Source: Burkholderiales bacterium (GTDB lineage Bacteria > Pseudomonadota > Gammaproteobacteria > Burkholderiales > JAEUOS01). From it: a DNA stretch of 36,161 nucleotides. A program made the translations under genes and the position numbers. Below the pieces are notes generated by a model. It had not been told where the DNA came from, did no database searches, and saw nothing but the letters and a program-made list of their open reading frames with translations. Below are positions 24,284 through 32,168 of the stretch, in pieces; position 1 is the first letter of the stretch; each line of letters starts with the position of its first letter. Location: NCBI GenBank assembly GCA_947456845.1, contig CANGUJ010000002.1, positions 1 through 36,161 on the forward strand, written 5' to 3'.

Positions 24284-25854
24284 GCGGCGCGCGCAACCTC
24301 ACCTTGGTAATCGGCGCCCTCGGCGGCGAAGGCGGCGGCGTGCTGGCCGACTGGGTGGTCGCCACCGCCCAAGCCGCCGGATACCCGGTGCAGGCCACCT
24401 CGATTCCCGGCGTGGCACAACGCACCGGCGCCACCACCTACTACGTGGAGATCCACCCGCAAAAGCGCGAAGCGCTGGGCGGGCGCGAGCCGGTGATGTG
24501 CCTGGCCCCCGCGGCCGGCCAGGTCGACGTGCTCTTGTATTCGGAACTGGTGGAAACCGCGCGTGCGGTGCAGCTGGGCCTGGTGACCAAGCGCACCACG
24601 CTGATCGGCTCCACCCATCGCGTGTATCTCACCGCCGAAAAGATGCAGATGGGCGACGGCCGTGTCGATACGGCGCGTGCCATCGCCGCCATCGAGGGCG
24701 CCGCGAAAAAGGCCATCCTGTTCGATATGGAAGCCGAGACCGCCAGCGCCGGCACCGTGATCTCGGCGGTGATGTTCGGTGCGCTGATCGGGTCCGGTGC
24801 CTTGCCGCTGGCCCGTGCCGACGCCGAGGCTTCCATCCGCGCCGGTGGCAAGGGCGTGGAGGCAAGCCTGAAGGGCTTTGCGGCAGGCTACGCGCGCGCC
24901 GCCGGCACGGCCTCGGCACAAGTGCCGGCCGGTGCATCGGCGCCCGCGCCGGCAACATCCGCCGCTCGCAAGCCCGCCAGTGCCGCGGATCTGGCTGGTC
25001 GCATCGAGGCCTTTCCGGACAGCGCGCGCGACATTATCGCGCTGGGGGTGGAACGCTGTTGTGACTACCAGGACCCGGCCTATGCCGCGCAATACCTCGA
25101 CCGGCTGGCGCGCGTGCTGGAGGCGGACCGCGCGCAGGGCGGCGGGCCGCTTTTCATGACCACCCGCGAAACCGCGCGCTTCCTGGCCCTGTGGATGTGC
25201 TACGAAGACGTCGCCCGCGTGGCCGACCTCAAGTCGCGCCCCGAGCGCTTTGACGGCATCCGCGCCGAAGCCGGCATCGGCAACGACGAACCGATCAAGG
25301 TGGTGGAGTTCTTCAAGCCCGGCTTCGATGAAGTGGCCGACCAACTGCCGCCGGGCCTGGCCGACCGGGTGCGTGCCTTCGGCAGGAAACGTGGCCGCGC
25401 GGCGATTTTCGAGAACGGCATCCATGTGGAGAGCACCTCGGTCTTTGGCACCCTGCAACTGCGCGCGATGGCGTCCCTGGGCCGCTGGCGGCGCAAGTCG
25501 TCCCGCTTCATCGCGGAGCAGGCGCTGATCGAACGCTGGCTGGCCGCCATCGTCGCCGCGCCATCGGCCGCGCTGGCAAGCGAGATCGCCCTCACCGGGC
25601 GGCTCATCAAGGGCTATTCGGAAACACACGCGCGGGCCAAGGAGAACTTCCTGCGCATCCTCGAGACCATCATCGAAGGGGGCCGAATTGCCGACGCAGG
25701 CGAGCGCACCCAGGCCGTCCGGCGCGCCCGCGAGGCAGCCCTGGCGGCCGCCGAAGCCGGGCCGCTGGATACGGCACTGGCTGCCTATGGCGTAGCGCCG
25801 CGTGAACCCAAGGCCATACCCATGACCTTTCATCCCCGCAAGAAAGTCGCCTGA
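24280..25854 (+). CDS. iorB: Indolepyruvate-type oxidoreductase beta subunit with C-terminal DUF6537, second copy (IorB2)
   Basis: A 524-residue paralogue of IorB1. The POR-gamma domain shows IGALGGEGGGVLADWVV, SIPGVAQRTGATTYYVEI, TLIGSTHRVYLTAEKMQMGDGR and GTVISAVMFGALIGSGALPL; an Ala/Pro linker (~205-230) separates it from the helical DUF6537-type part (YQDPAYAAQYLDRLARVLEAD, LWMCYEDVARVADLKSRPERF, LIERWLAAIVAAPSAALASEIALTGRLIKGYSETH). The start at 24280 overlaps the iorA2 stop. It is followed, 43 bp later, by a Bug receptor, so the cassette order is IorA-IorB-Bug, against Bug-RHO-IorA-IorB in the first copy. Confidence 0.9.
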   Translation: MSGARNLTLVIGALGGEGGGVLADWVVATAQAAGYPVQATSIPGVAQRTGATTYYVEIHPQKREALGGREPVMCLAPAAGQVDVLLYSELVETARAVQLGLVTKRTTLIGSTHRVYLTAEKMQMGDGRVDTARAIAAIEGAAKKAILFDMEAETASAGTVISAVMFGALIGSGALPLARADAEASIRAGGKGVEASLKGFAAGYARAAGTASAQVPAGASAPAPATSAARKPASAADLAGRIEAFPDSARDIIALGVERCCDYQDPAYAAQYLDRLARVLEADRAQGGGPLFMTTRETARFLALWMCYEDVARVADLKSRPERFDGIRAEAGIGNDEPIKVVEFFKPGFDEVADQLPPGLADRVRAFGRKRGRAAIFENGIHVESTSVFGTLQLRAMASLGRWRRKSSRFIAEQALIERWLAAIVAAPSAALASEIALTGRLIKGYSETHARAKENFLRILETIIEGGRIADAGERTQAVRRAREAALAAAEAGPLDTALAAYGVAPREPKAIPMTFHPRKKVA

Positions 25855-25897
25855 GCCTTCGGGAAACGCAATCCAGATCCGAAGAAGGAGACGTCGC

Positions 25898-26875
25898 GTG
25901 AAGCTTGCCTCGTACAAAACCCTCGCGGCGGCCACCGCGCTCGGCCTGGCCACCCTAAGCGGGCTGACGTTTGCCCAGGCGTGGCCCGCCAAGCCGATTC
26001 GCATGATCGTGAACTTTCCCGCCGGCGGCGTAGCCGATGTTGTCGCGCGGGCCGTATCGCCAGGGCTGGGCGAGGCCATCGGGCAGCAACTGGTGATCGA
26101 GAACCGCCCCGGGGCCGGCGGCAACATCGGCGCGGATGCGGTCGCCAAGGCCCCGGCCGACGGTTACACCCTGCTCATGAGTTCCGGCGGCACGATCTCG
26201 ATCAACCCCTCGCTCTACGCCAAGATGCCGTTCGATCCCGCCAAGGACCTGCAGCCGGTGGCCGCCGCCGCCCGCGTGCTGGTGTTCCTGGTGATACGGC
26301 CGGACCTGCCGCCCAAGGACGTCAAGTCCTTCATCGACTACGTGCGCGCGAACCCGGGCAAGCTTTCCTACGGCTCGCCCGGCAACGGCAGCTCGCCGCA
26401 TCTGGCGGGGGAAATGTTCAAGAGCGCCGCGCGCCTGTACGCGACCCACATACCCTACCGCGGCGCCGCGCCGGCGCTCACCGACCTGCTGGGCAACCAG
26501 CTCGACTTCATGTTCGACCCGGGCATCGGCTTAACCCATGTGCGCAGCGGCAAGCTGCGCCTCTTGGCGGTGGGCAGCCCGAAGCGCTCGCCGCTGTTCC
26601 CCGAGGTGCCGACCCTCGACGAAGCCGGGCTCAAGCGCTTCGATGCCGACAGCATGTTCGGCTTCTACGCCCCTGCCGGCGTGCCGCAGGACATCGTCGC
26701 GCGCCTGAACCGTGAAATCAACCGCCAACTGCAAACCCCGGCGATCCGCGATCGCGTGGCGGCACTCGGGGGCGAGGTGGCGCCCATGACGCCCGCGGAA
26801 TTCGCCGAGCGCGGCCGTCGCGACGCAGAACGCTTCGGCGCCATCATCCGGGAACGCAAGATCGTCGGGGATTGA
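25898..26875 (+). CDS. Bug-family (TctC-like) receptor, second copy in window
   Basis: A 325-residue periplasmic receptor of the Bug/TctC family. A Sec-type signal (MKLASYKTLAAATALGLATLSGLTFAQA, cleavage near residue 26) precedes WPAKPIRMIVNFPAGGVADVVAR, GQQLVIENRPGAGGNIGADAVAKAPADGYTLLMSSGG and LYAKMPFDPAKDLQPV, all family hallmarks. The GTG start at 25898 has an AAGGAGA site 6 nt upstream (25885-25891). It is 43 bp after iorB2 and probably in the same operon; it converges with the - strand SnoaL-like gene 36 bp away. No TctA/B genes nearby. The ligand is unknown; an IOR substrate is a contextual guess. Confidence 0.9.
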   Translation: MKLASYKTLAAATALGLATLSGLTFAQAWPAKPIRMIVNFPAGGVADVVARAVSPGLGEAIGQQLVIENRPGAGGNIGADAVAKAPADGYTLLMSSGGTISINPSLYAKMPFDPAKDLQPVAAAARVLVFLVIRPDLPPKDVKSFIDYVRANPGKLSYGSPGNGSSPHLAGEMFKSAARLYATHIPYRGAAPALTDLLGNQLDFMFDPGIGLTHVRSGKLRLLAVGSPKRSPLFPEVPTLDEAGLKRFDADSMFGFYAPAGVPQDIVARLNREINRQLQTPAIRDRVAALGGEVAPMTPAEFAERGRRDAERFGAIIRERKIVGD

Positions 26876-26911
26876 TTCGCCGCGCTCGACTTGCATACCC
26901 AGGGCCGTGCG

Positions 26912-27382
26912 TCAAGCGCGGGCCGCAAACGCCGCCGCCGGCAGCCGCGCCTTCAAATCCTCCGGGATCAGCACCGCGCGCGCGTCGCGCAGGCGGAATC
27001 GCCACCCCTGCGGCGTGCGCTCGTACTCGTCGATGAAGTCGAGGAGCATCATGCGTTCCGGCGCGTAAGCGAAGGGCGGGCCGCCGGGCAGGAACGCGTA
27101 GTACGACATGTTGTAGGACGTCGCCCGAGCCCGGCTTTCGGTTACTTCAGTGAAGTGGAAGTTGGTGGTGAGGTGCCGCGTGAACTGCTCAGCCGGGCGC
27201 GCATGCATGGCCGCGAGGATGGCCGCGCGCCCTTCCAGGCGCACACCGGTGCGGATGAACACCCCGTCGGGGACGAACAAGTCGGCGAGCGCCTCGTACT
27301 GCTTGTGGTCGATGTGGTACGCCCAGGCGTGGCTCAGGGCCACGCACTCGGCCTCGACCTCCCGGCGCATTGCCTTGTCCAT
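26912..27382 (-). CDS. SnoaL-like / NTF2-fold protein
   Basis: A 156-residue NTF2-like protein of the SnoaL_4 type: an N-terminal helix (VEAECVALSHAWAYHIDHKQYEALADLFVPDGVFIRTG), then LEGRAAILAAMHARPAEQFTRHLTTNFHFTEV and a strand-rich end (YERTPQGWRFRLRDARAVLIPED). It shares its fold with Rieske beta subunits, but such genes also encode small hydratases, isomerases or cyclases. It is the last gene of a - strand operon, 22 bp after the VOC gene. The ATG at 27382 is preferred; the longer frame upstream lies in the VOC gene. Exact function unknown; a catabolic accessory enzyme is inferred from location. Confidence 0.8.
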   Translation of the reverse strand: MDKAMRREVEAECVALSHAWAYHIDHKQYEALADLFVPDGVFIRTGVRLEGRAAILAAMHARPAEQFTRHLTTNFHFTEVTESRARATSYNMSYYAFLPGGPPFAYAPERMMLLDFIDEYERTPQGWRFRLRDARAVLIPEDLKARLPAAAFAARA

Positions 27383-27404
27383 GTTCGTCTTCCGCGTGGC
27401 TGGC

Positions 27405-27935
27405 TTACTTCTCGTCGGCCTTGATGCCCGACACTTCGGCGCTCGCGGTGCCGGCATCCATGGGAAAACGATCGCCGAAGTCGAACATGTCGTCGTGCTG
27501 GAAGCCGTCGTAGTGCTGCACTTCCCACCAGTTGTGGTCGCAGTCGACCAGGTAAAAAGAGTACACGCCATGCTGGTCGGCGATCGGCATCACCTTGCGG
27601 ATGCCATAGACGTCCTTGAGTTCGTTGGCGGCCTTCCAGCAGCGGTCGACCTCCTCGCGCGAGCCGACGTCCACGCCCCAGTGGTTGAGCAGGTTCACCG
27701 GCTTCAACTTGTCGCCAACCTCGACGCATACGATATGGAACTTCATGCCGCAGCGGATCACCATCGCGGGAATCGCGTGGCGCACGCATTCGAAGCCCAT
27801 GAATTCCTCGTAGAACTTGCGCGAGGCCTTGAGGTTGTAGCACTCCAGCGTGCCGTGCGACATCACGTAGGGCTTGATGACCGACTGGGCCGAGTTGGGC
27901 GGCGTGAAGGCGGCGTTTTCGATGGCGGGAATCAT
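27405..27935 (-). CDS. VOC-fold (glyoxalase/extradiol-type dioxygenase) protein
   Basis: A 176-residue vicinal-oxygen-chelate protein. The expected metal ligands fall at H27 (VMSHGTLECYNL), H85 (LLNHWGVDVGSREEVDRCW) and E138 (WWEVQHY), the pattern of extradiol dioxygenases and glyoxalase I. A conserved core FYEEFMGFECVRHAIPAMVIRCGMKFHIVCVEVG sits between. It is short for a two-domain extradiol enzyme, so it is a single-module VOC. Set between a ring-hydroxylating reductase and an FAH hydrolase, ring cleavage is the favoured role (inference). The ATG at 27935 overlaps the reductase stop by 4 bp. Confidence 0.82.
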   Translation of the reverse strand: MIPAIENAAFTPPNSAQSVIKPYVMSHGTLECYNLKASRKFYEEFMGFECVRHAIPAMVIRCGMKFHIVCVEVGDKLKPVNLLNHWGVDVGSREEVDRCWKAANELKDVYGIRKVMPIADQHGVYSFYLVDCDHNWWEVQHYDGFQHDDMFDFGDRFPMDAGTASAEVSGIKADEK

Positions 27936-28987
27936 GGCTGGTTTCCTTGGTTGGCGTTGGGAGCGGTGTCGGCCGCGGTCAGGAAGGAATCGGCGAAGAA
28001 TGCATCTTCGGGCAGGCGCCGCCCGGCGATGAAATCGCGGCGCGCGGCATCGACCATCGGCGGCGCGCCGCAGGCATATACCTGGTGGCCGGAAAGGTCG
28101 GGGAAATCGTCCATTACGGCGCGGTGCACCAGGCCGGTCCGGCCCTGCCACTGGTCTTCCGGCAACGGGTCGGACAGTACCGGCACGTAGCGGAAGTCGG
28201 GAAAGGTCTTCTCCCACGCGCGCGGCAGGTCGATCATGTAGAGGTCGCGCTTGGAGCGGCAGCCCCAGTAGAGCGTCATGGGGCGGGTATCGGGCCGCCT
28301 GGCGGCGAACTCCAGCATGGCCTTGATTGGGCCGAAGCCGGTACCGCTGGCGACGAACACGGCGGGCCTTTGCGACTCACGCAGGTAGAAGCTGCCCAGC
28401 GGCCCTTCGAAGCGCATCACCTCGCCGACCTTCACGCCGCCGGAGAACAAGCGGTCAGTGAACGCCCCGCCGGGCAGGTGGCGGATGTGGAATTCCAACG
28501 CCCGCACGCCTTCGACGGTGTGTGACACCGCAATCGAATAACTGCGCCGCGAGCCGTCCTTGAACATGAAGTCGACGTACTGGCCGGCGACGAACTGCAT
28601 GTTCTCGTTCATCGGCAGGCGCACCCTGAGCAGGATCACGTCATGGGCGAGCGGGGTGATGTCCGTCACGCGGCACGGCACCACCTTGGTCTCGATGCCG
28701 GCCAGGCCTTCGATCTCCTTGACCTCGATGACGCAGTCCGATAGCGGGCTGGACTGGCACAGCAGGGCGAAGCCGGCTGCCCGGTCCTCATCCTTGAAAT
28801 AGGCAGGATGCGAGTCGCCGTAGTCGACCTTGCCTTCGACGATGCGACCCTTGCAGGAATTGCACACCCCCTGCTTGCAGGAGTAGGGCATGAAGTTGCC
28901 GGCGGCCAGGCCGGCGGCGAGGATGCGCTGCCCGTCGGCCACCTCGAAGCGGTGGCCGCTGGGCCTGAGGGTTACGGAATATGCCAT
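27932..28987 (-). CDS. Oxygenase reductase: N-terminal 2Fe-2S ferredoxin plus FAD/NAD(P)H domains
   Basis: A 351-residue electron-transfer protein of the BenC/TphA1 class. A plant-type [2Fe-2S] domain carries C37, C42, C45 and C77 (CKQGVCNSCKGRIV...LCQSS); the FAD domain has RSYSIA (148-153), and the NAD(P)H domain has the GTGFGPIKAM loop (~215-224) with a C-terminal CGAPPMVDAARRDF. Such reductases pass electrons from NAD(P)H to a Rieske oxygenase. It is the only such gene in the window; its best partner is the Rieske pair at 33085-34852, though it could also serve RHO1. Its stop is overlapped by the VOC start; it lies 13 bp after the FAH gene. Confidence 0.92.
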   Translation of the reverse strand: MAYSVTLRPSGHRFEVADGQRILAAGLAAGNFMPYSCKQGVCNSCKGRIVEGKVDYGDSHPAYFKDEDRAAGFALLCQSSPLSDCVIEVKEIEGLAGIETKVVPCRVTDITPLAHDVILLRVRLPMNENMQFVAGQYVDFMFKDGSRRSYSIAVSHTVEGVRALEFHIRHLPGGAFTDRLFSGGVKVGEVMRFEGPLGSFYLRESQRPAVFVASGTGFGPIKAMLEFAARRPDTRPMTLYWGCRSKRDLYMIDLPRAWEKTFPDFRYVPVLSDPLPEDQWQGRTGLVHRAVMDDFPDLSGHQVYACGAPPMVDAARRDFIAGRRLPEDAFFADSFLTAADTAPNANQGNQP

Positions 28988-29000
28988 GCAGGGTCCCCGG

Positions 29001-29933
29001 TCACGCCATGGTGTTGACGAGGCTGCCCACCCCCTGCACCTCGCAGCGCACCACGTCGCCCGCCTTGAGGAAGATGCCGCGCGGCGTACCCACGCCCGCA
29101 GGCGTACCGGTGATGATGACGTCGCCGGGGAAGAGCGTCACGCGCTGCGACATGAACGACACCAACTCCGCGTCGTTGAAGATGATCTGGCGGGTCGAGG
29201 AATCCTGCATCAGGGTGTCGTTGACCCACAGCCTCAGCGCCAGGTTGTTGGTATCCGGCATGTCCTCTTTCGGAACCAGCCAGGGCCCCATCGGGCAGGA
29301 ACCGTCCCAGTTCTTGTGGCTGACCCAGTCGTATTCCATCGGCGAGCCGGAGTTGGGCTTGGCCCCCGTGCGCCGCAGGTGATCGCGCGCGGACAGGTCG
29401 TTGGCAATGCTGTAGCAGGCCACGTAGTCCATCGCCTGCTCGATCGAAACATCCTTGCAGGTCTGGCCGATCACCAGCGCGACCTCGATTTCCCAGTCCA
29501 CCGTTTTCGAATAGGGCGGCAGCCTGATCACCGCGCCGTGGCCCGCCAGGGTGTTGCGCGGGGTCTTGATGAAGCACCACGGCGACATGCCCACCACATG
29601 CGGGTCGGGCGCCGGCGGCAGGTTGAATGCGCGTGCCATCTCGGCCATGTGGTCGTGGTAGTTGGCCCCGGCACAATAGATTCCGTTGGGATACAGCACC
29701 GGCGCCAGATAGGTCAGCGACTCGACCGGCCGCCCCGCATTGCCCGCCAGGCGCGTGGGCGTCGCGGCCAGGGCGCGCAGGTCGGCGCTGGCCGCCGACC
29801 AGTCTTCCATGACCGCAAGCACGGTGGGTGTGGCAGGGCGCACATCGGCAAGGTCATAGGCCAGGCCACCAATGACCACCGCGCCGGTGGCACGCCCGCC
29901 CTTAGAGTAGGAGAGCAGCTTGAACGATGCCAT
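29001..29933 (-). CDS. Fumarylacetoacetate hydrolase (FAH) family protein
   Basis: A 310-residue FAH-fold protein. Motifs: IYCAGANYHDHMAEM, the metal-binding acids E148 and E150 in VDWEIEVALVIG, and D179 in YSIANDLSARD. GVGTPRGIFLKAGDVVRCEVQGVGSLVNT is the typical C-terminus. Family members hydrolyse C-C bonds of acylpyruvates or decarboxylate oxo-acids, e.g. fumarylpyruvate and 4-oxalocrotonate branches. Within the - strand catabolic operon it probably acts after ring cleavage. ATG at 29933 is chosen; a GTG directly before it (29936) would add one residue. The start overlaps the stop of the ABC binding-protein gene. Confidence 0.9.
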   Translation of the reverse strand: MASFKLLSYSKGGRATGAVVIGGLAYDLADVRPATPTVLAVMEDWSAASADLRALAATPTRLAGNAGRPVESLTYLAPVLYPNGIYCAGANYHDHMAEMARAFNLPPAPDPHVVGMSPWCFIKTPRNTLAGHGAVIRLPPYSKTVDWEIEVALVIGQTCKDVSIEQAMDYVACYSIANDLSARDHLRRTGAKPNSGSPMEYDWVSHKNWDGSCPMGPWLVPKEDMPDTNNLALRLWVNDTLMQDSSTRQIIFNDAELVSFMSQRVTLFPGDVIITGTPAGVGTPRGIFLKAGDVVRCEVQGVGSLVNTMA

Positions 29934-31117
29934 CACTTCGCCGCCGTCATGGCGCAGTTCTGCCCATAGGAATCGATATGGCCCGCCACGATGCGATCGA
30001 CGGTCCGGTTGGTGACCCGGCCGGTGTCATCCCTGACCACCGTGCGCAGCGTCCAGTCCTGGATGGGCATGTGGTTCTTGTTGAACTTGAAGTTGCCGCG
30101 GATCGACCTGAACTTGGCGTTTTCGATCGCCGTCGTGAGGGCCTCCTTGTCGCCCGTCTTGCCCTTGATGGTCGGCAGCGCCGAAGAAAGCAGCATGCCG
30201 AGGTCGTAGGCCATCGCGGCATACAGGGTAGGCAGGCGCTTGTATTCCTTTTCGAAGGCCGCGACAAAGGTCTTGTTCTCGGGGTTGGCGGTATCGTGGG
30301 CCCAGTTGGTGGAATTCATCGCGCCCAGGGCGGAGTCGCCCACGGCGCGCAGGATGTCCTCCTCGAAGGAAGAATTGGGGCCCACCAGCGGCGAGATCTT
30401 CGACAGGCCCGCCAGCTTGTACTGCTTCATGAAGTTGATCCCCATGCCCCCGGGCAGGAAGGCATAGACGAATTCGGGTTTCTTGGCCTGGATCGCGGCG
30501 ATTTCGATCGAATAGTCGAGCTGGTTGACGGTGGTGTAGACCTCGCCGGCGAGCGGCTCCTTGTAATAGCGCTTGAGCCCGGCCACCGCGTCCTTGCCGG
30601 CCGGGAAGTTGGGCACGACCACATAGATGTTCTTGAGTTTCTTGGCGGTGAAGTACTTGCCCATTACCTCGTGCGGCCCGTCGGTCTGATAACCCACGGA
30701 GAAGTAATAGCGGTTGCAGCCGGCGCCAGCCAGGTCCGACGGGCCCGGTACTGTCGACACATACGGCGTTTTCGCGGCCACCGCGGCAGGCGTCACGGCC
30801 AGAACGACCTGGCCGAAAATGGTGCCGGCCAGCATGTTGACGCGGTCCTGGTTGATCATCTTGTCGGCCAGTTGCTTGCCGATCTCCGGCCTGGCCTGGT
30901 CGTCGCCCGGCACCAGCTCCGTCGGTACCCCGCCAAGCGCGCCGCCGCCCAGCTTGAGGGCGAGGTTGAGCCCGGCCATGGTTTCCGTACCGAACGCGCT
31001 GGCCGGGCCGGACATGGTGCTGATGACACCGATCTTGAATTTTTCCTGCGCCTGCGCGCCGGTGACGGCGAACGCCGCGCAGGCGATCGCAAGCATGCCG
31101 CGGAACTGCAGTGCCAT
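29933..31117 (-). CDS. Branched-chain amino acid/aromatic-type ABC substrate-binding protein
   Basis: A 394-residue periplasmic binding protein of the LivJ/Peripla_BP_6 type. A Sec signal (MALQFRGMLAIACAAFAVTGAQAQ) is followed by FKIGVISTMSGPASAFGTETMAGLNLAL, GGVPTELVPGDDQARPEIGKQLADKMI and NYRYYF-like text typical of the family. The ATG at 31117 has an AAGGAGA site 6 nt upstream; the longer frame to 31336 runs into the lysR gene and is rejected. No LivHMGF membrane or ATPase genes are nearby, so transport partners must lie elsewhere. It is the first gene of the - strand catabolic operon and divergent from lysR. It presumably captures the aromatic substrate or a metabolite of the pathway (inference). 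Confidence 0.9.
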   Translation of the reverse strand: MALQFRGMLAIACAAFAVTGAQAQEKFKIGVISTMSGPASAFGTETMAGLNLALKLGGGALGGVPTELVPGDDQARPEIGKQLADKMINQDRVNMLAGTIFGQVVLAVTPAAVAAKTPYVSTVPGPSDLAGAGCNRYYFSVGYQTDGPHEVMGKYFTAKKLKNIYVVVPNFPAGKDAVAGLKRYYKEPLAGEVYTTVNQLDYSIEIAAIQAKKPEFVYAFLPGGMGINFMKQYKLAGLSKISPLVGPNSSFEEDILRAVGDSALGAMNSTNWAHDTANPENKTFVAAFEKEYKRLPTLYAAMAYDLGMLLSSALPTIKGKTGDKEALTTAIENAKFRSIRGNFKFNKNHMPIQDWTLRTVVRDDTGRVTNRTVDRIVAGHIDSYGQNCAMTAAK

Positions 31118-31207
31118 GTTTGTCTCCTTGAATGGCCGGGCAAAAAGGGAGTTGAAGCCACCCGGCGCGGTTTTGTTAACGCATTGTGCTGCGGGAAGTC
31201 CGGATTC

Positions 31208-31248
31208 ACTATACTTTGCGATCAATGGTTTGTATTGATGGCATTGAT
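31208..31248. promoter_or_regulatory. Divergent lysR/operon control region with three ATTGAT half-sites
   Basis: ATCAAT (31221-31226) and ATTGAT (31234-31239) form an inverted repeat with a 7-bp spacer; a third ATTGAT lies at 31243-31248, directly before the lysR ATG. An overlapping pair of -10-like hexamers, TATACT on + (31210-31215) and TATAGT on - (31213-31208), sits beside it. This is the layout expected of a LysR-type operator that represses lysR and activates the divergent operon. Confidence 0.5.
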
Positions 31249-31250
31249 AA

Positions 31251-32165
31251 ATGAAGGATCTCAACCTGCTGCGGGTGTTCGAAGCGATCTGGGAAACCCG
31301 CTCGGTCAGCAAGGCGGCGGATCGGCTTGCGCTCACCCAGCCGGCGGTGAGCAGCGCCCTCGCCCGCCTGCGCGAGGCCTATTCCGACCCGCTGTTCACG
31401 CGGGCCGGCACGCAGATGGCGCCCACCGCGTTCTGCAGTCAGCAGGCCCACTACCTGCTCGACGCGCTGGCGCTGGTGCAGCGCTCACTCTCGGACGTGC
31501 AGGCCTTCGATCCCGCCACCTCGACGCGCGAGTTCGTGCTCGGCATGCGCGACATCGGCGAGGCCACCCTGCTGGCGCCGGTAATCGCGCATTGCCGGCA
31601 AACCGCGCCCGGCGTGCGCTTCCACACCATGCTCTCGCCGCTGGAGACCACCAACCAGAAACTGGCGGACGGCCGCGTGGATCTCGCGGTCGGCTTTCTG
31701 CCGGCGCTGGAAGCGGGCATCCACCGTCGGGAGTTGTTCAGCCAGCACTATGTGTGCGCGATGCGCGCCGGCCACCCTTTGCTGGCGAGACGCCTGCGCA
31801 TCGGCGACCTCGCCCGCGCAGGGCATATCGCCATCGAATACCTGGGTACCGGGCACGCGCTGGTGGAACGCCAATTGAAGGAGCAGGGACTCGACCGTCC
31901 GGTCGTTCTGCGCACCCCGCATTACATAGCAGCCGCACCCATCCTGGCCGTAACCGACCTGGTGTGCCTGATGCCGGAAATGCTGGCGCGCGCCCTCCAG
32001 ACCAGCCACGGCATTGAATTCCGGCCGATTCCCCTGAAGGCCATGCGCTTTCCGATCGCGCTGTACTGGCATGACCGCTTTCACCGCGACCCGGGCAATC
32101 GGTGGCTGCGCTCGGTCTTCGCCCGTTTTCACGGGCCGGCCGGCGTCATGCCCGACCCGGACTGA
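31251..32165 (+). CDS. LysR-family transcriptional regulator
   Basis: A 304-residue LysR-type regulator. The N-terminal HTH reads LNLLRVFEAIWETRSVSKAADRLALTQPAVSSALARLREAYSDPLFTR; the effector domain starts near residue 90 (FVLGMRDIGEATLLAPVIAHC) and ends LYWHDRFHRDPGNRWLRSVFARF, a clade feature also seen in the broken LysR next door. The ATG at 31251 starts right after three ATTGAT-type half-sites. It is divergent from the ABC binding-protein/FAH/reductase/VOC operon and most probably controls it, with the Rieske pair at 33085 a further candidate target. The effector is unknown; an aromatic pathway compound is likely. Confidence 0.92.
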   Translation: MKDLNLLRVFEAIWETRSVSKAADRLALTQPAVSSALARLREAYSDPLFTRAGTQMAPTAFCSQQAHYLLDALALVQRSLSDVQAFDPATSTREFVLGMRDIGEATLLAPVIAHCRQTAPGVRFHTMLSPLETTNQKLADGRVDLAVGFLPALEAGIHRRELFSQHYVCAMRAGHPLLARRLRIGDLARAGHIAIEYLGTGHALVERQLKEQGLDRPVVLRTPHYIAAAPILAVTDLVCLMPEMLARALQTSHGIEFRPIPLKAMRFPIALYWHDRFHRDPGNRWLRSVFARFHGPAGVMPDPD

Positions 32166-32168
32166 GCG

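Noticed and set aside
26912..27382. SnoaL-like gene as a third Rieske beta subunit
   Set aside because: It shares the NTF2 fold but lacks the beta-subunit text seen in the two real small subunits, and has no alpha gene beside it.
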